64,000 bases of DNA from an uncultured Oscillospiraceae bacterium (lineage in GTDB: Bacteria > Bacillota > Clostridia > Oscillospirales > Acutalibacteraceae): positions 1-64,000 of the forward strand of contig UQHH01000005.1 of the NCBI GenBank assembly GCA_900540865.1. The letters are read 5' to 3'. Positions within the stretch are counted from its first letter, which is position 1, and every line of letters begins with the position of its first letter. The position numbers and the translations under genes are program-made. The notes below the pieces were generated by a model that saw only the letters and a program-made list of their open reading frames with translations, did no database searches and had not been told where the DNA came from. Shown piece after piece: positions 54,081-63,100 of the stretch.

Positions 54081-54620
54081 ATGATATATGTTTTTCTTGC
54101 CGACGGCTTTGAAGAAACCGAGGCGCTTACGACCGTGGATATTTTAAGGCGTGCGCAGCTCGATGTGCGCACGGCGGGCGTAGGGACAAAACAGGTTACC
54201 GGCTCGCACGGTATTACGGTCGTTGCGGATATGACGGAAGCTGAGATTGAAAAAGATACGATAACCGCTGTCGTCCTGCCCGGCGGAATGCCGGGTACAC
54301 GCAATCTTGAACAGTCGGAAGCAGTTCAGGATTGTGTGCGTTATTGTGTGGAAAACGAGCGTTTTATCTGCGCAATCTGCGCGGCGCCCTCTATTTTAGC
54401 GCACATGGGCCTTTTGGACGGCAAGAATGCTACCTGCTTTCCTTCCTTTGAAAAGGAGCTTATAAACGCAAGGATAACCGGCGCCCCGGCTGTGGCAGAC
54501 GGAAAAATCATAACCGGGAAGGGCGCGGGGGCGACGGTGGAATTTGCGCTGCTCGCCGTAGAAAAAATGGCGGGTAAGGAAATATCCGCCGAGGTAAGGG
54601 CGGCTCTCCAATGCCCGTAA
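54081..54620 (+). CDS. DJ-1/PfpI-family protein (YajL-like)
   Basis: 179 residues. Nucleophile Cys100 in ICAICAAPSILAHMG, with the conserved Glu in the N-terminal DGFEETEALTTVD. Such proteins act as glyoxalase, deglycase or oxidative-stress factors; the clostridial subgroup was earlier called ThiJ. ATG 54081 has SD AAAGGAGGT; the reading from 54057 overlaps the previous gene. It overlaps the cyclo-ligase gene by 10 nt. Confidence 0.85.
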   Translation: MIYVFLADGFEETEALTTVDILRRAQLDVRTAGVGTKQVTGSHGITVVADMTEAEIEKDTITAVVLPGGMPGTRNLEQSEAVQDCVRYCVENERFICAICAAPSILAHMGLLDGKNATCFPSFEKELINARITGAPAVADGKIITGKGAGATVEFALLAVEKMAGKEISAEVRAALQCP

Positions 54621-55222
54621 GAAATATCAGGGAAATCAAGATACAGCTGCGCTCTAAAATTAAAAAGCAGCGCGCAAATATGGAGCCGGAAAAAAGGGAA
54701 AAAATGGACGCCGATATCAGGAAGCGCCTGTTTTCCCTTTGGCAGTATAAAAGCTGCGGGCAGTTTTTTGTTTATGTCTCGAAGGATATTGAGGTCGATA
54801 CAAAGCAGATAATCCTGCGGGCGCTTGCAGACGGAAAAAAGGTCGCCGCGCCCCGGTGCATTACGGAAGGCAGCCTGATGGACTTCTATTACATTTCTTC
54901 TCTTGAAGATTTGGAAAAGGGAACCTTTGGCGTTTTAGAGCCGAAGCCGGAGGTCTGCGAGAAGGTTACTGATTTTTCCGAAGGCGTGTGTATCGTACCC
55001 GGCCTGTCCTTCGATTCGGAAGGGTATAGGCTGGGCTATGGGAAAGGGTATTACGACCGTTTCCTCAACGATTTTGGCGGCTGCAAAATCGGTATTTGCT
55101 ACAGCGCGTGTGTGAAATGGGAGCTTCCGCACGGCTTTTACGACAGGCCGGTAGACTTGCTGGTAACGGAACGGTATTTCCGTAAAATCCATAAAGAAAA
55201 GCGTTCTGATGGAAAAAGCTGA
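54611..55222 (+). CDS. 5-formyltetrahydrofolate cyclo-ligase
   Basis: 203 residues. Signature GLSFDSEGYRLGYGKGYYDRFL near the C-terminus, with the ATP-binding KK/R-rich N-terminus (LRSKIKKQRANM). It converts 5-formyl-THF to 5,10-methenyl-THF, returning folate to the pool that ThyX uses; this gives the operon a folate-thymidylate theme. Confidence 0.9.
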   Translation: MPVRNIREIKIQLRSKIKKQRANMEPEKREKMDADIRKRLFSLWQYKSCGQFFVYVSKDIEVDTKQIILRALADGKKVAAPRCITEGSLMDFYYISSLEDLEKGTFGVLEPKPEVCEKVTDFSEGVCIVPGLSFDSEGYRLGYGKGYYDRFLNDFGGCKIGICYSACVKWELPHGFYDRPVDLLVTERYFRKIHKEKRSDGKS

Positions 55223-55259
55223 AATTTTTTGAATTTTAGGTAAATTTTCCTTCTTTTTA

Positions 55260-55268
55260 TGGTATAAT
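55260..55268 (+). promoter_or_regulatory. Extended -10 promoter of mltG
   Basis: TGG-TATAAT (TGN extended -10) with a T-rich upstream region and no good -35, 61 nt before the mltG start. Confidence 0.55.
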
Positions 55269-55328
55269 GATATTTAAATTAAATTTATCCATGCCTGCGG
55301 AGTATTCCGCGGCACAGGAGGATTCTTT

Positions 55329-56837
55329 ATGAACGAGGATTACACCCCGAAAAATGAAAATGGGTACCTGTCGGGCGACGGCACTCCGGAAGAACAGGAA
55401 ATCGCTCAGGCGCGCAAAAAAAAGATTGAAAGCTTCCGGCTTTCCATTGACGATTTGGCGGACGAACCCGCGGCTTTCAGCGAAGACGAAACGGAGCCGT
55501 TTGGCAGGCGTATGCCCGAAGACGACGTCGTAGACGCCATTTTGAACGATACACATGCCGAAAAGGAAGTGCCTCAGGCCATCACCGAGGACATTACGAG
55601 CTTCAGCGGGGAAGAGCAGAAACAGCGCATGGACAAAGCGGAAAAGGAAGCGCTGAAAAACTATAAAAAATCCGTGAAGAAACGTAAAAAGGAAAAGGCG
55701 GAGCGCAACGGCTGCCTTTTCCGGTTTGTATGGCTTGCAATGGTCGCGCTTGTCGCGGTTGTACTGGGTATGTTCCTTGTGACCGGCGTAAACGATTTGC
55801 TTGCGGTTTCCCGCTCGGAGGAAAATAAGACGCTCGTTACGATTCCCGAAAACGCAACGCTCGACCAGGTAACGGAAATCCTGAGCGAAAACGGCGTAAT
55901 CAACGAGCCGTTTTTCTTCAAAGCATACGCAACGGTTACAAAATCGACCAAGGGCTTTCTGCCGGGCAGCTATAATATGGACACGAACATGGACTACGAG
56001 GCCATCCTCAATTACCTGCTTTACAATTCCGGGCCGAGAGAGGTCGTTTCCGTCCAGTTCCAGGAGGGCCTGACCGTACGCGAATGCGCAAAGCTTCTGC
56101 AGGAAAAGCGCGTTTGTAAAGCGGAGGATTTCTTAAAGGCCTGCAATTCCGACGCGTTCGACGAGGACTATGATTTTATCAAGGCAATCGGAGAGAATGA
56201 GAACCGGGTATATAAGCTCGAGGGCTATCTCTTCCCCGACACCTATGTGTTCTATGTCAATGAGGAGGCGGAGGACGTCATCGTCAAGTTCCTCGACAAC
56301 TTTAATAAAAAGGTCTTTAAGAACAAGACGAAGTTTTCCGGCTATGATGAGGAAATGAGCGTCGCCGAGCTTGCAAAGCTCAAGGGCATGACGGTCGACG
56401 ATTTAATCAACATGGCGTCCCTCGTACAGGCGGAGGCAGCCGATGAAAAAGATATGTATTATGTATCCTCCATTTTCTACAACAGGCTTGCGACAGACAA
56501 ATGGGACGGTACGAACGAATACGGCGACGGCGACCTGAACAAGCTCAAATCTGACGCAACGATTTATTATCCGTATTCCTCGCTGGAGGATATTCCGAAG
56601 GATGTCAAGGATACGTTCAAGAGCAAATACAACACGTACGATATTACAGGGCTTCCTCCGGGACCAATCTGTAACCCGGGCTCGGTCGCAATCAACGCGG
56701 CGCTCAACCCGAAGGATACGGGCTATTATTACTTCTGTCATAAGGCGGCAACGGAAAATTCCCCGGCTGAGGCATTCTACGCGTATACGTATTACGAGCA
56801 CCAGCAGAACATGAGGGAAGCGGGGCTTCTCGACTGA
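55329..56837 (+). CDS. mltG: Endolytic transglycosylase MltG
   Basis: 502 residues. A charged cytoplasmic N-terminus (about 1-128), one TM (about 133-155, LVALVAVVLGMFLVTGV), then the extracytoplasmic YceG fold with a LysM-like subdomain and the catalytic Glu in ASLVQAEAADE (near residue 369; the usual form is VExEA). FPDTYVFYVNEEA and the C-terminal GLPPGPICNPG motif are typical. It cuts nascent glycan strands and ends their growth. Confidence 0.9.
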   Translation: MNEDYTPKNENGYLSGDGTPEEQEIAQARKKKIESFRLSIDDLADEPAAFSEDETEPFGRRMPEDDVVDAILNDTHAEKEVPQAITEDITSFSGEEQKQRMDKAEKEALKNYKKSVKKRKKEKAERNGCLFRFVWLAMVALVAVVLGMFLVTGVNDLLAVSRSEENKTLVTIPENATLDQVTEILSENGVINEPFFFKAYATVTKSTKGFLPGSYNMDTNMDYEAILNYLLYNSGPREVVSVQFQEGLTVRECAKLLQEKRVCKAEDFLKACNSDAFDEDYDFIKAIGENENRVYKLEGYLFPDTYVFYVNEEAEDVIVKFLDNFNKKVFKNKTKFSGYDEEMSVAELAKLKGMTVDDLINMASLVQAEAADEKDMYYVSSIFYNRLATDKWDGTNEYGDGDLNKLKSDATIYYPYSSLEDIPKDVKDTFKSKYNTYDITGLPPGPICNPGSVAINAALNPKDTGYYYFCHKAATENSPAEAFYAYTYYEHQQNMREAGLLD

Positions 56838-56858
56838 TACGGAAATTCCGGTAAAATC

Positions 56859-56890
56859 AAAGGGCGTACAGCTTAACTTGTACGCCCTTT
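56859..56890 (+). terminator. Terminator of mltG
   Basis: AAAGGGCGTACA / TGTACGCCCTTT hairpin followed by CTT; 21 bp after the stop. Confidence 0.8.
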
Positions 56891-56935
56891 CTTATAGCGT
56901 AAGGCTGAAAACAAGGAAAAGCGGGGACTGCTTCT

Positions 56936-58171
56936 ATGGAAACCATTAATAAACGGCATGAAATACTCGCGCCCGCAGGCGAAACGGAGTGCCTTTTGAG
57001 CGCGCTGCGCTTCGGCGCGGACGCCGTTTACCTTGCGGGGCGGGAGTTCGGCATGCGCACCGCGCCGAAAAATTTTGATAACGATGGGCTTCGTAACGCC
57101 GTAAGCCTTGCGCACGCGCAGGGGGTCAAGGTATACCTGACCTGCAACACCCTGCCCTCCAATGAGGAAATATTACGTATGCCGGAGTTTTTGGAGTTTG
57201 TGCAGAACGCGGGCGTGGACGCGCTGATTATAGCGGATATGGGCGTGCTTACATTGGCGAAAAAATACGCGCCCCGTGTGCAGCTGCATATCTCAACCCA
57301 GGCGGGCATTGTCAATTTTGAGAGCGCAAACGCCTTTTATAATATGGGTGCTTCCCGTGTGGTGCTCGCGCGCGAGCTGACGCTTGAGAATATCGCGGGT
57401 ATCAGGGCTAAGACGCCAAAGGAGCTTGAAATCGAATGCTTTGTCCACGGCGCGATGTGCGTTTCGTTTTCCGGCAGATGCCTGATTTCCGCTTATTTGA
57501 CGGGAAGGGACGCAAACCGCGGCGACTGTGCCCAGCCGTGCCGTTGGAAGTACCATCTGTATGAGGAAAGCAGGCCCGGTCAGTATTTTCCGGTAGAGGA
57601 GAGCGGCGGGGGCACTTACCTGTACAATTCACGCGATTTATGTATGATAGAACATATTCCGGAGCTTGTAAAAGCCGGGGTAACGAGCTTTAAAATCGAG
57701 GGCAGGGCAAAATCCGCCTATTATACGGCGGTTGTAACGAACGCCTACCGTAAGGCGCTTGACGATTTTTACGAAAACGGCGGGAACCCGGGTTATACAT
57801 TGCCGCGGTGGATTGCGGATGAGGTTCATAAAATCAGCCACAGGGAATATTCGGCCGGCTTCTTTTTCGGGGAGGAGCCCGGTCAGACTGTCCAAAACGG
57901 CGGCTACATCCGGGAATATGAGGTTGCTGCCGTCTGCGAGGGAAGCATAGACGGCAAAGCGCTTATTACACAGCGCAACCGCTTCTTCTGCGGGGACACC
58001 TTCGACGTTTTGCCCCCGGACGGCGTACCGTTTGAAACAAAGCTCCTCTCGCTTACCGATGAATACGGTGTTCCGGCGGAAAGCGCGCCGCACCCGATGC
58101 AGCGGCTGCTCGCCCGGACGGAAAGAGAGATACCCTTGGGCAGCTACCTGCGCAAAAGGCGCGGCCTGTGA
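56936..58171 (+). CDS. Peptidase U32-family protein (TrhP-type, tRNA hydroxylation)
   Basis: 411 residues. N-terminal TIM-barrel-like domain (HEILAPAGETECLLSALRFGADAVYLAG) and the U32 Cys cluster (FSGRCLISAYLTGRDANRGDCAQPCRWKY), which can bind an Fe-S cluster. Members of this group (YrrO/TrhP/YegQ) are needed for 5-hydroxyuridine in tRNA rather than protein cleavage; the function is by family. ATG 56938-type start: the ORF begins at ATG 56936 with SD AAGCGGGG-like upstream. Confidence 0.8.
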   Translation: METINKRHEILAPAGETECLLSALRFGADAVYLAGREFGMRTAPKNFDNDGLRNAVSLAHAQGVKVYLTCNTLPSNEEILRMPEFLEFVQNAGVDALIIADMGVLTLAKKYAPRVQLHISTQAGIVNFESANAFYNMGASRVVLARELTLENIAGIRAKTPKELEIECFVHGAMCVSFSGRCLISAYLTGRDANRGDCAQPCRWKYHLYEESRPGQYFPVEESGGGTYLYNSRDLCMIEHIPELVKAGVTSFKIEGRAKSAYYTAVVTNAYRKALDDFYENGGNPGYTLPRWIADEVHKISHREYSAGFFFGEEPGQTVQNGGYIREYEVAAVCEGSIDGKALITQRNRFFCGDTFDVLPPDGVPFETKLLSLTDEYGVPAESAPHPMQRLLARTEREIPLGSYLRKRRGL

Positions 58172-58277
58172 AGAAACGCGCATTAGAGAAAAGCAACGAA
58201 AAAAAAGGGGAATTTTAAATAAATTTTTGATTGCTTTTTTTAGTCTTATCCTTTAAAATAATATGATGGTGATACTT

Positions 58278-58847
58278 GTGAAGAGCGTGTTGATTGTATC
58301 CAAAACACAGCAGAGTATAGCACCCTTGTCCAAGCTGCTCGAGGAGGAGGGTTACTGCTGTACGGCCACTGCGTTTTCTTCACAGGAAGCAAAAGAAAAG
58401 CTGCGCGGCGGCGCGTTCGACCTGATTGTCATCAATACGCCGCTTTGCGACTGTTCCGGTTTGGAGCTTTCTTTTTATATGGCGGACAACACGCGCGCGG
58501 GCGTTCTGCTTTTTATCAAAAGCGATGCGCTGGAGCAGTGCCGCAAAAGCCTGGAGGAGCACGGCGTTTTCCCCATACAGAAGCCGGTCAGCCGCAGCTA
58601 TTTCCATCAGACGGTGAAAATGTGGGAAGTATTGAAGAGAAGGCTTACCGGGCTTGAAAAAGAAAACCTGGAGCTTAAGAACCAGGTTGAGGAAATCAAG
58701 CTCATCAACCGCGCAAAGCTGGTGCTGATGCAGTGCCTTGCAATGAGCGAGCCGCAGGCGCACCGGTACCTTGAAAAGCAGGCAATGGATATGCGTGAAA
58801 GTAAACGCAGGGTTGCCGAGCAGGTGCTCAACACGTATGAGAGTTAG
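58278..58847 (+). CDS. ANTAR-domain response regulator with degenerate receiver
   Basis: About 189 residues. A receiver-like domain (about 1-115) in which the phospho-acceptor Asp is missing (LIVINTPL) and the acidic pair near the N-terminus is absent, then a coiled coil and a C-terminal ANTAR RNA-binding domain (LINRAKLVLMQCLAMSEPQAHRYLEKQAMDM). ANTAR proteins act as anti-terminators on paired hairpins, often of nitrogen genes. It is upstream of carA (128 bp away). GTG 58278 is chosen over ATG 58263; the SD is weak. Confidence 0.75.
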   Translation: MKSVLIVSKTQQSIAPLSKLLEEEGYCCTATAFSSQEAKEKLRGGAFDLIVINTPLCDCSGLELSFYMADNTRAGVLLFIKSDALEQCRKSLEEHGVFPIQKPVSRSYFHQTVKMWEVLKRRLTGLEKENLELKNQVEEIKLINRAKLVLMQCLAMSEPQAHRYLEKQAMDMRESKRRVAEQVLNTYES

Positions 58848-58974
58848 TAGGGATACCGCGCAAAAAGCTTGTGTATAATAGGCGGAAGCCGAAAAATTTT
58901 TTTATCATTTTTCGGGAAGCGGCACGGTTGTGCGCGGCTTTAAAGAAGTATTTAATGGAAAGGATTTGATATAT

Positions 58975-60060
58975 ATGGGCCGCAGGGCATACCTGGTATT
59001 GGAAAACGGCAAGGTGTTTGAGGGCGAGAGCTTCGGCGCCGAGCATGAAGTGACGGGTGAGCTCGTCTTTACTACCGCGATGACAGGATATCTCGAAACA
59101 CTCACCGACCCCAGCTATTATGGACAGGTCGTTATCCAGACGTTCCCTTTAATCGGTAACTACGGGGTGATTCCCTCCGATTTTGAAAGCGAAAAACCCG
59201 CTTTGAAAGCGTATATCGTAAGAAATAGGTGTCAAGAACCTTCTAACTACCGTTGTGAGGGTACTCTTGACACCTTTTTAAAAGCCTCAGGCGTACCGGG
59301 CATGTATGGGCTCGACACCAGGGCGCTGACGAGGATTGTGCGCGAATACGGCGTAATGAACTGCAAGCTTACCTATTCGCTTGATAATTTAAAGCAGGAT
59401 ATAGAAGAGCTGAAGGCCTACAAGGTGAAGGACGCGGTCAAGTCCGTTACAAAAACAGAAAACGAGGTATATCAGGCGGAAAACGCAAAATACAACGTCG
59501 TGCTTTGGGATTTCGGTGCAAAGGACAATATCCGCCGCGCGCTTGTGGCACAGGGCTGCAACGTTACGTGTGTTCCGGCCGGCACAACCGCGAAGGAAAT
59601 TATTGAAATGCGCCCAGACGGCGTGATGCTGTCAAACGGCCCCGGGGACCCGCAGGAAAACAAGCCGGTAATAGAGCAGCTCTATGAGCTGTGCAAAGAG
59701 AAAATCCCGACCTTCGGTATCTGCCTTGGGCACCAGCTCTTAGCGCTGTCGCAGGGAGCGACGACAAAAAAGCTCAAATACGGGCACCGCGGCGCGAACC
59801 AGCCGGTAACAGACACGCGCACCGGCCGGGTATATATTACAAGCCAGAACCACGGCTACGCGGTAGTGGGCGAAAGCCTGCCGCAAAACGCGAGGGAAAG
59901 CCATATAAACGGCAACGACGGCACCTGTGAGGGCGTGGAATATACGGACATGCCCGCCTTTTCGGTACAGTTCCATCCGGAGGCCTGCGGCGGCCCGCTC
60001 GACACCTCCTACCTGTTCGACAGGTTCATCGAGCTGATGGAACAGAACGCGAAAGCGTAA
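58975..60060 (+). CDS. carA: Carbamoyl-phosphate synthase small subunit
   Basis: 361 residues. The N-terminal CPSase domain (AYLVLENGKVFEGESFGA) and class I glutaminase with FGICLGHQLLALSQGA (nucleophile Cys near 250) and FHPEACGG. It frees ammonia from glutamine and hands it to CarB. ATG 58975 is 9 nt after GGAAAGGA. Around 59227-59275 the coding sequence contains an 11-bp inverted repeat with a T run and local codon use unlike the rest, coding CQEPSNYRCEGTLDTF. Confidence 0.92.
   Translation: MGRRAYLVLENGKVFEGESFGAEHEVTGELVFTTAMTGYLETLTDPSYYGQVVIQTFPLIGNYGVIPSDFESEKPALKAYIVRNRCQEPSNYRCEGTLDTFLKASGVPGMYGLDTRALTRIVREYGVMNCKLTYSLDNLKQDIEELKAYKVKDAVKSVTKTENEVYQAENAKYNVVLWDFGAKDNIRRALVAQGCNVTCVPAGTTAKEIIEMRPDGVMLSNGPGDPQENKPVIEQLYELCKEKIPTFGICLGHQLLALSQGATTKKLKYGHRGANQPVTDTRTGRVYITSQNHGYAVVGESLPQNARESHINGNDGTCEGVEYTDMPAFSVQFHPEACGGPLDTSYLFDRFIELMEQNAKA
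59227..59279 (+). repeat. Terminator-like hairpin inside carA
   Basis: AGGTGTCAAGA (59227-59237) pairs perfectly with TCTTGACACCT (59265-59275); the right arm is followed by TTTTA. The 27-nt loop contains a further ACC/GGT pairing. The segment keeps the carA frame. Confidence 0.6.
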
Positions 60061-60107
60061 AGAGAAGCCCTTAAAAAGCGTTTGTATAAGGAAAGGAATG
60101 GTACACA

Positions 60108-63100
60108 ATGCCTTTAAATAAAGACATCAAAAGAGTAATGGTCATCGGCTCCGGCCCGATTGTCATCGGCCAGGCGGCGGAGTTCGACTACGCGGGCACC
60201 CAGGCGTGCCGCGCGCTCAAGGAGGAGGGCCTGGAGGTTATCCTCATCAACTCCAACCCCGCGACGATTATGACAGACAACGCCATGGCGGATAAGATAT
60301 ATATCGAGCCGCTCACGCTTGAAACGGTCAAGCGCGTTATCGAGAAGGAAAGGCCGGACAGCCTGCTTTCCACGCTCGGCGGGCAGACGGGGCTTACGCT
60401 TTCCATGCAGCTCGCAAAGGAAGGATTTCTGGAAAGGAATAACGTAAAGCTTTTGGGCGCAAACCCTGAAACAATCGACAAGGCGGAGGACCGCCAGTTG
60501 TTTAAGGATACCATGGAGGCAATCGGCCAGCCGGTTATCCCCTCCAAGGTTGTAACCGACGTGGAAAGCGCCGTCGATTTCGCGAACGAAATCGGCTATC
60601 CGCTGATTATCCGTCCGGCGTTTACGCTCGGCGGTACCGGCGGCGGTATTGTGGAAAACGAGGAGGAGCTGCGTGAAATCACGTCGAACGGTCTTGCGCT
60701 GTCCCCGATTACGCAGGTACTCGTCGAGAAATGTATCTCCGGCTGGAAAGAAATTGAATTTGAGGTCATGCGCGACTCCAAGGGCAACGTTATCACCGTA
60801 TGCTCAATGGAAAACTTCGACCCGGTCGGCGTACATACGGGCGACAGCATCGTCATCGCCCCGACTGTCACGCTTGCCGACAAGGAATACCAGATGCTCA
60901 GGAGCGCTTCTCTCAATATTATTTCCGCGCTCGGAGTAGAGGGCGGCTGTAACTGCCAGTTCGCGCTGCACCCGGAAAGCAGCCAGTACGCGGTCATCGA
61001 GGTAAACCCCAGGGTATCGCGTTCTTCGGCGCTCGCCTCTAAGGCGACGGGCTACCCGATTGCGAAGGTGGCGGCGAAAATCGCCATCGGCTACACGCTC
61101 AGTGAAATCAAGAACGCGGTCACGGGCACGACCTACGCCTGCTTTGAGCCGGCGCTCGACTATGTGGTGGTCAAGCTCCCGAAATGGCCGTTCGATAAAT
61201 TTGTCTACGCGAAACGCTCGCTCGGCACACAGATGAAGGCGACCGGTGAGGTCATGGCGATTGCCCCGACCTTTGAGCAGGCCATCATGAAGGCTGTGCG
61301 CGGCGCGGAAATTTCGCTTGATACCTTAAACAGCGACAAGTTTGTGAACATGCCGGTGGAAATGCTCCGGAACAGGTTGAAGGTCTGCGACGACGAAAGG
61401 CTCTTCTGCGTGTATCAGGCGCTGAAAAAGGGAATCACGGTCGATGAGGTACACAGTATTACCATGATAGACGAGTGGTTCCTGGAAAAGCTTTTAAAGC
61501 TTATCGATATGGAAAAAAGGCTCTCGCGGGAGGAATTGAGCGGCGAGCTGTATCTGGAAGCCAAGAACATGGGTTTCCTTGACAGGGTAATTACAAAGCT
61601 AAGCGGGAAAGAAATTAAAACCCCCGCGCAGCCCGTATATAAAATGGTCGATACCTGCGCCGCGGAGTTTGCCGCGCAGACGCCTTATTTCTATTCGACC
61701 TTCGACGAAGAAAACGAGGCGAAGGAATTTATAGAGGCAAACAAAACGGGCAAAAAAACAATTATCGTTTTCGGCTCCGGCCCAATCCGCATCGGGCAGG
61801 GAATCGAGTTCGACTACGCGTCCGTCCACTGCGTCTGGGCGCTCAAGGAAGCGGGCTACGAGGTCGTAATCGTCAACAACAACCCCGAAACCGTATCGAC
61901 CGACTTCGACACCGCTGACCGCCTTTACTTTGAGCCGCTTACCACAGAGGACGTCATGGGCGTAATCAATACGGAGCACCCGTATGGCGTGGTCGTCGCG
62001 TTCGGCGGCCAGACGGCGATTAAGCTGACAAAGTATTTAAGTGACCACGGCGTCAATATCCTCGGCACCTCCGCCGACAGCATAGACAAGGCGGAGGACA
62101 GGGAGCGCTTTGACGAGCTTTTGGAAAAGCACCACATCATGCGCCCGCAGGGCTTTACCGTCATGACGACGGAGGAGGCGCTCGAGGAGGCCTCAAAAAT
62201 CGGCTATCCGGTTTTGATGCGCCCGTCCTACGTACTGGGCGGCCAGAACATGATTATCGCGTATAACGACGACGACATTGTGGAATACATGTCGATTATC
62301 CTTTCCCAGAATATAGAAAACCCGGTGCTCATCGATAAATACCTGATGGGTACGGAGCTAGAGGTAGACGCCATCTGCGACGGCGAGGATATTCTGATTC
62401 CGGGCATCATGGAGCATATCGAGCGCGCGGGCGTCCATTCGGGCGACTCCATCGCGGTCTACCCCGCGTGGAACATCAACGACGAAATGACGCAGAAGAT
62501 TATACAGTCCTCGCGTGATTTGGCGCTTTCGCTCGACACGAAGGGCCTCGTCAATATCCAGTACCTGATTTATAACGACGATTTGTATGTCATTGAGGTA
62601 AATCCCCGTTCATCGAGAACCATCCCGTATATCAGCAAGGTCACGGGCGTGCCGATGGTCGATTTGGCCACGCGCGCAATGCTCGGTGAAAAGCTGAAGG
62701 ATATGGGCTATGGCACGGGGCTGTATAAGAAATCGCCGTATATCGCGGTCAAGGTTCCGGTCTTCTCGTTTGAAAAGCTGATTAACGTAGATAACCACTT
62801 AGGTCCGGAAATGAAGTCGACCGGCGAGGTTCTGGGCATTGCCGAAACGCTCGAGGAGGCGCTTTACAAGGGGCTTGTGGGCGCGGGCTATAAAATGACC
62901 AAGTCGGGCGGCGTGCTCATTACGGTGCGCAACAGCGACAAGGGCGAAATCGGCGACGTCGCGAAGAAATACGCGGAGCTCGGCTTTAAGATTTACGCGA
63001 CAAAGGGAACGGCTGACGTCCTGAAGGAATACGGAATCGACGCGGAGGTTGTCGGAAAGATTCATGAATCGGCAGACAATACGCTGACGCTCATCGAAAG

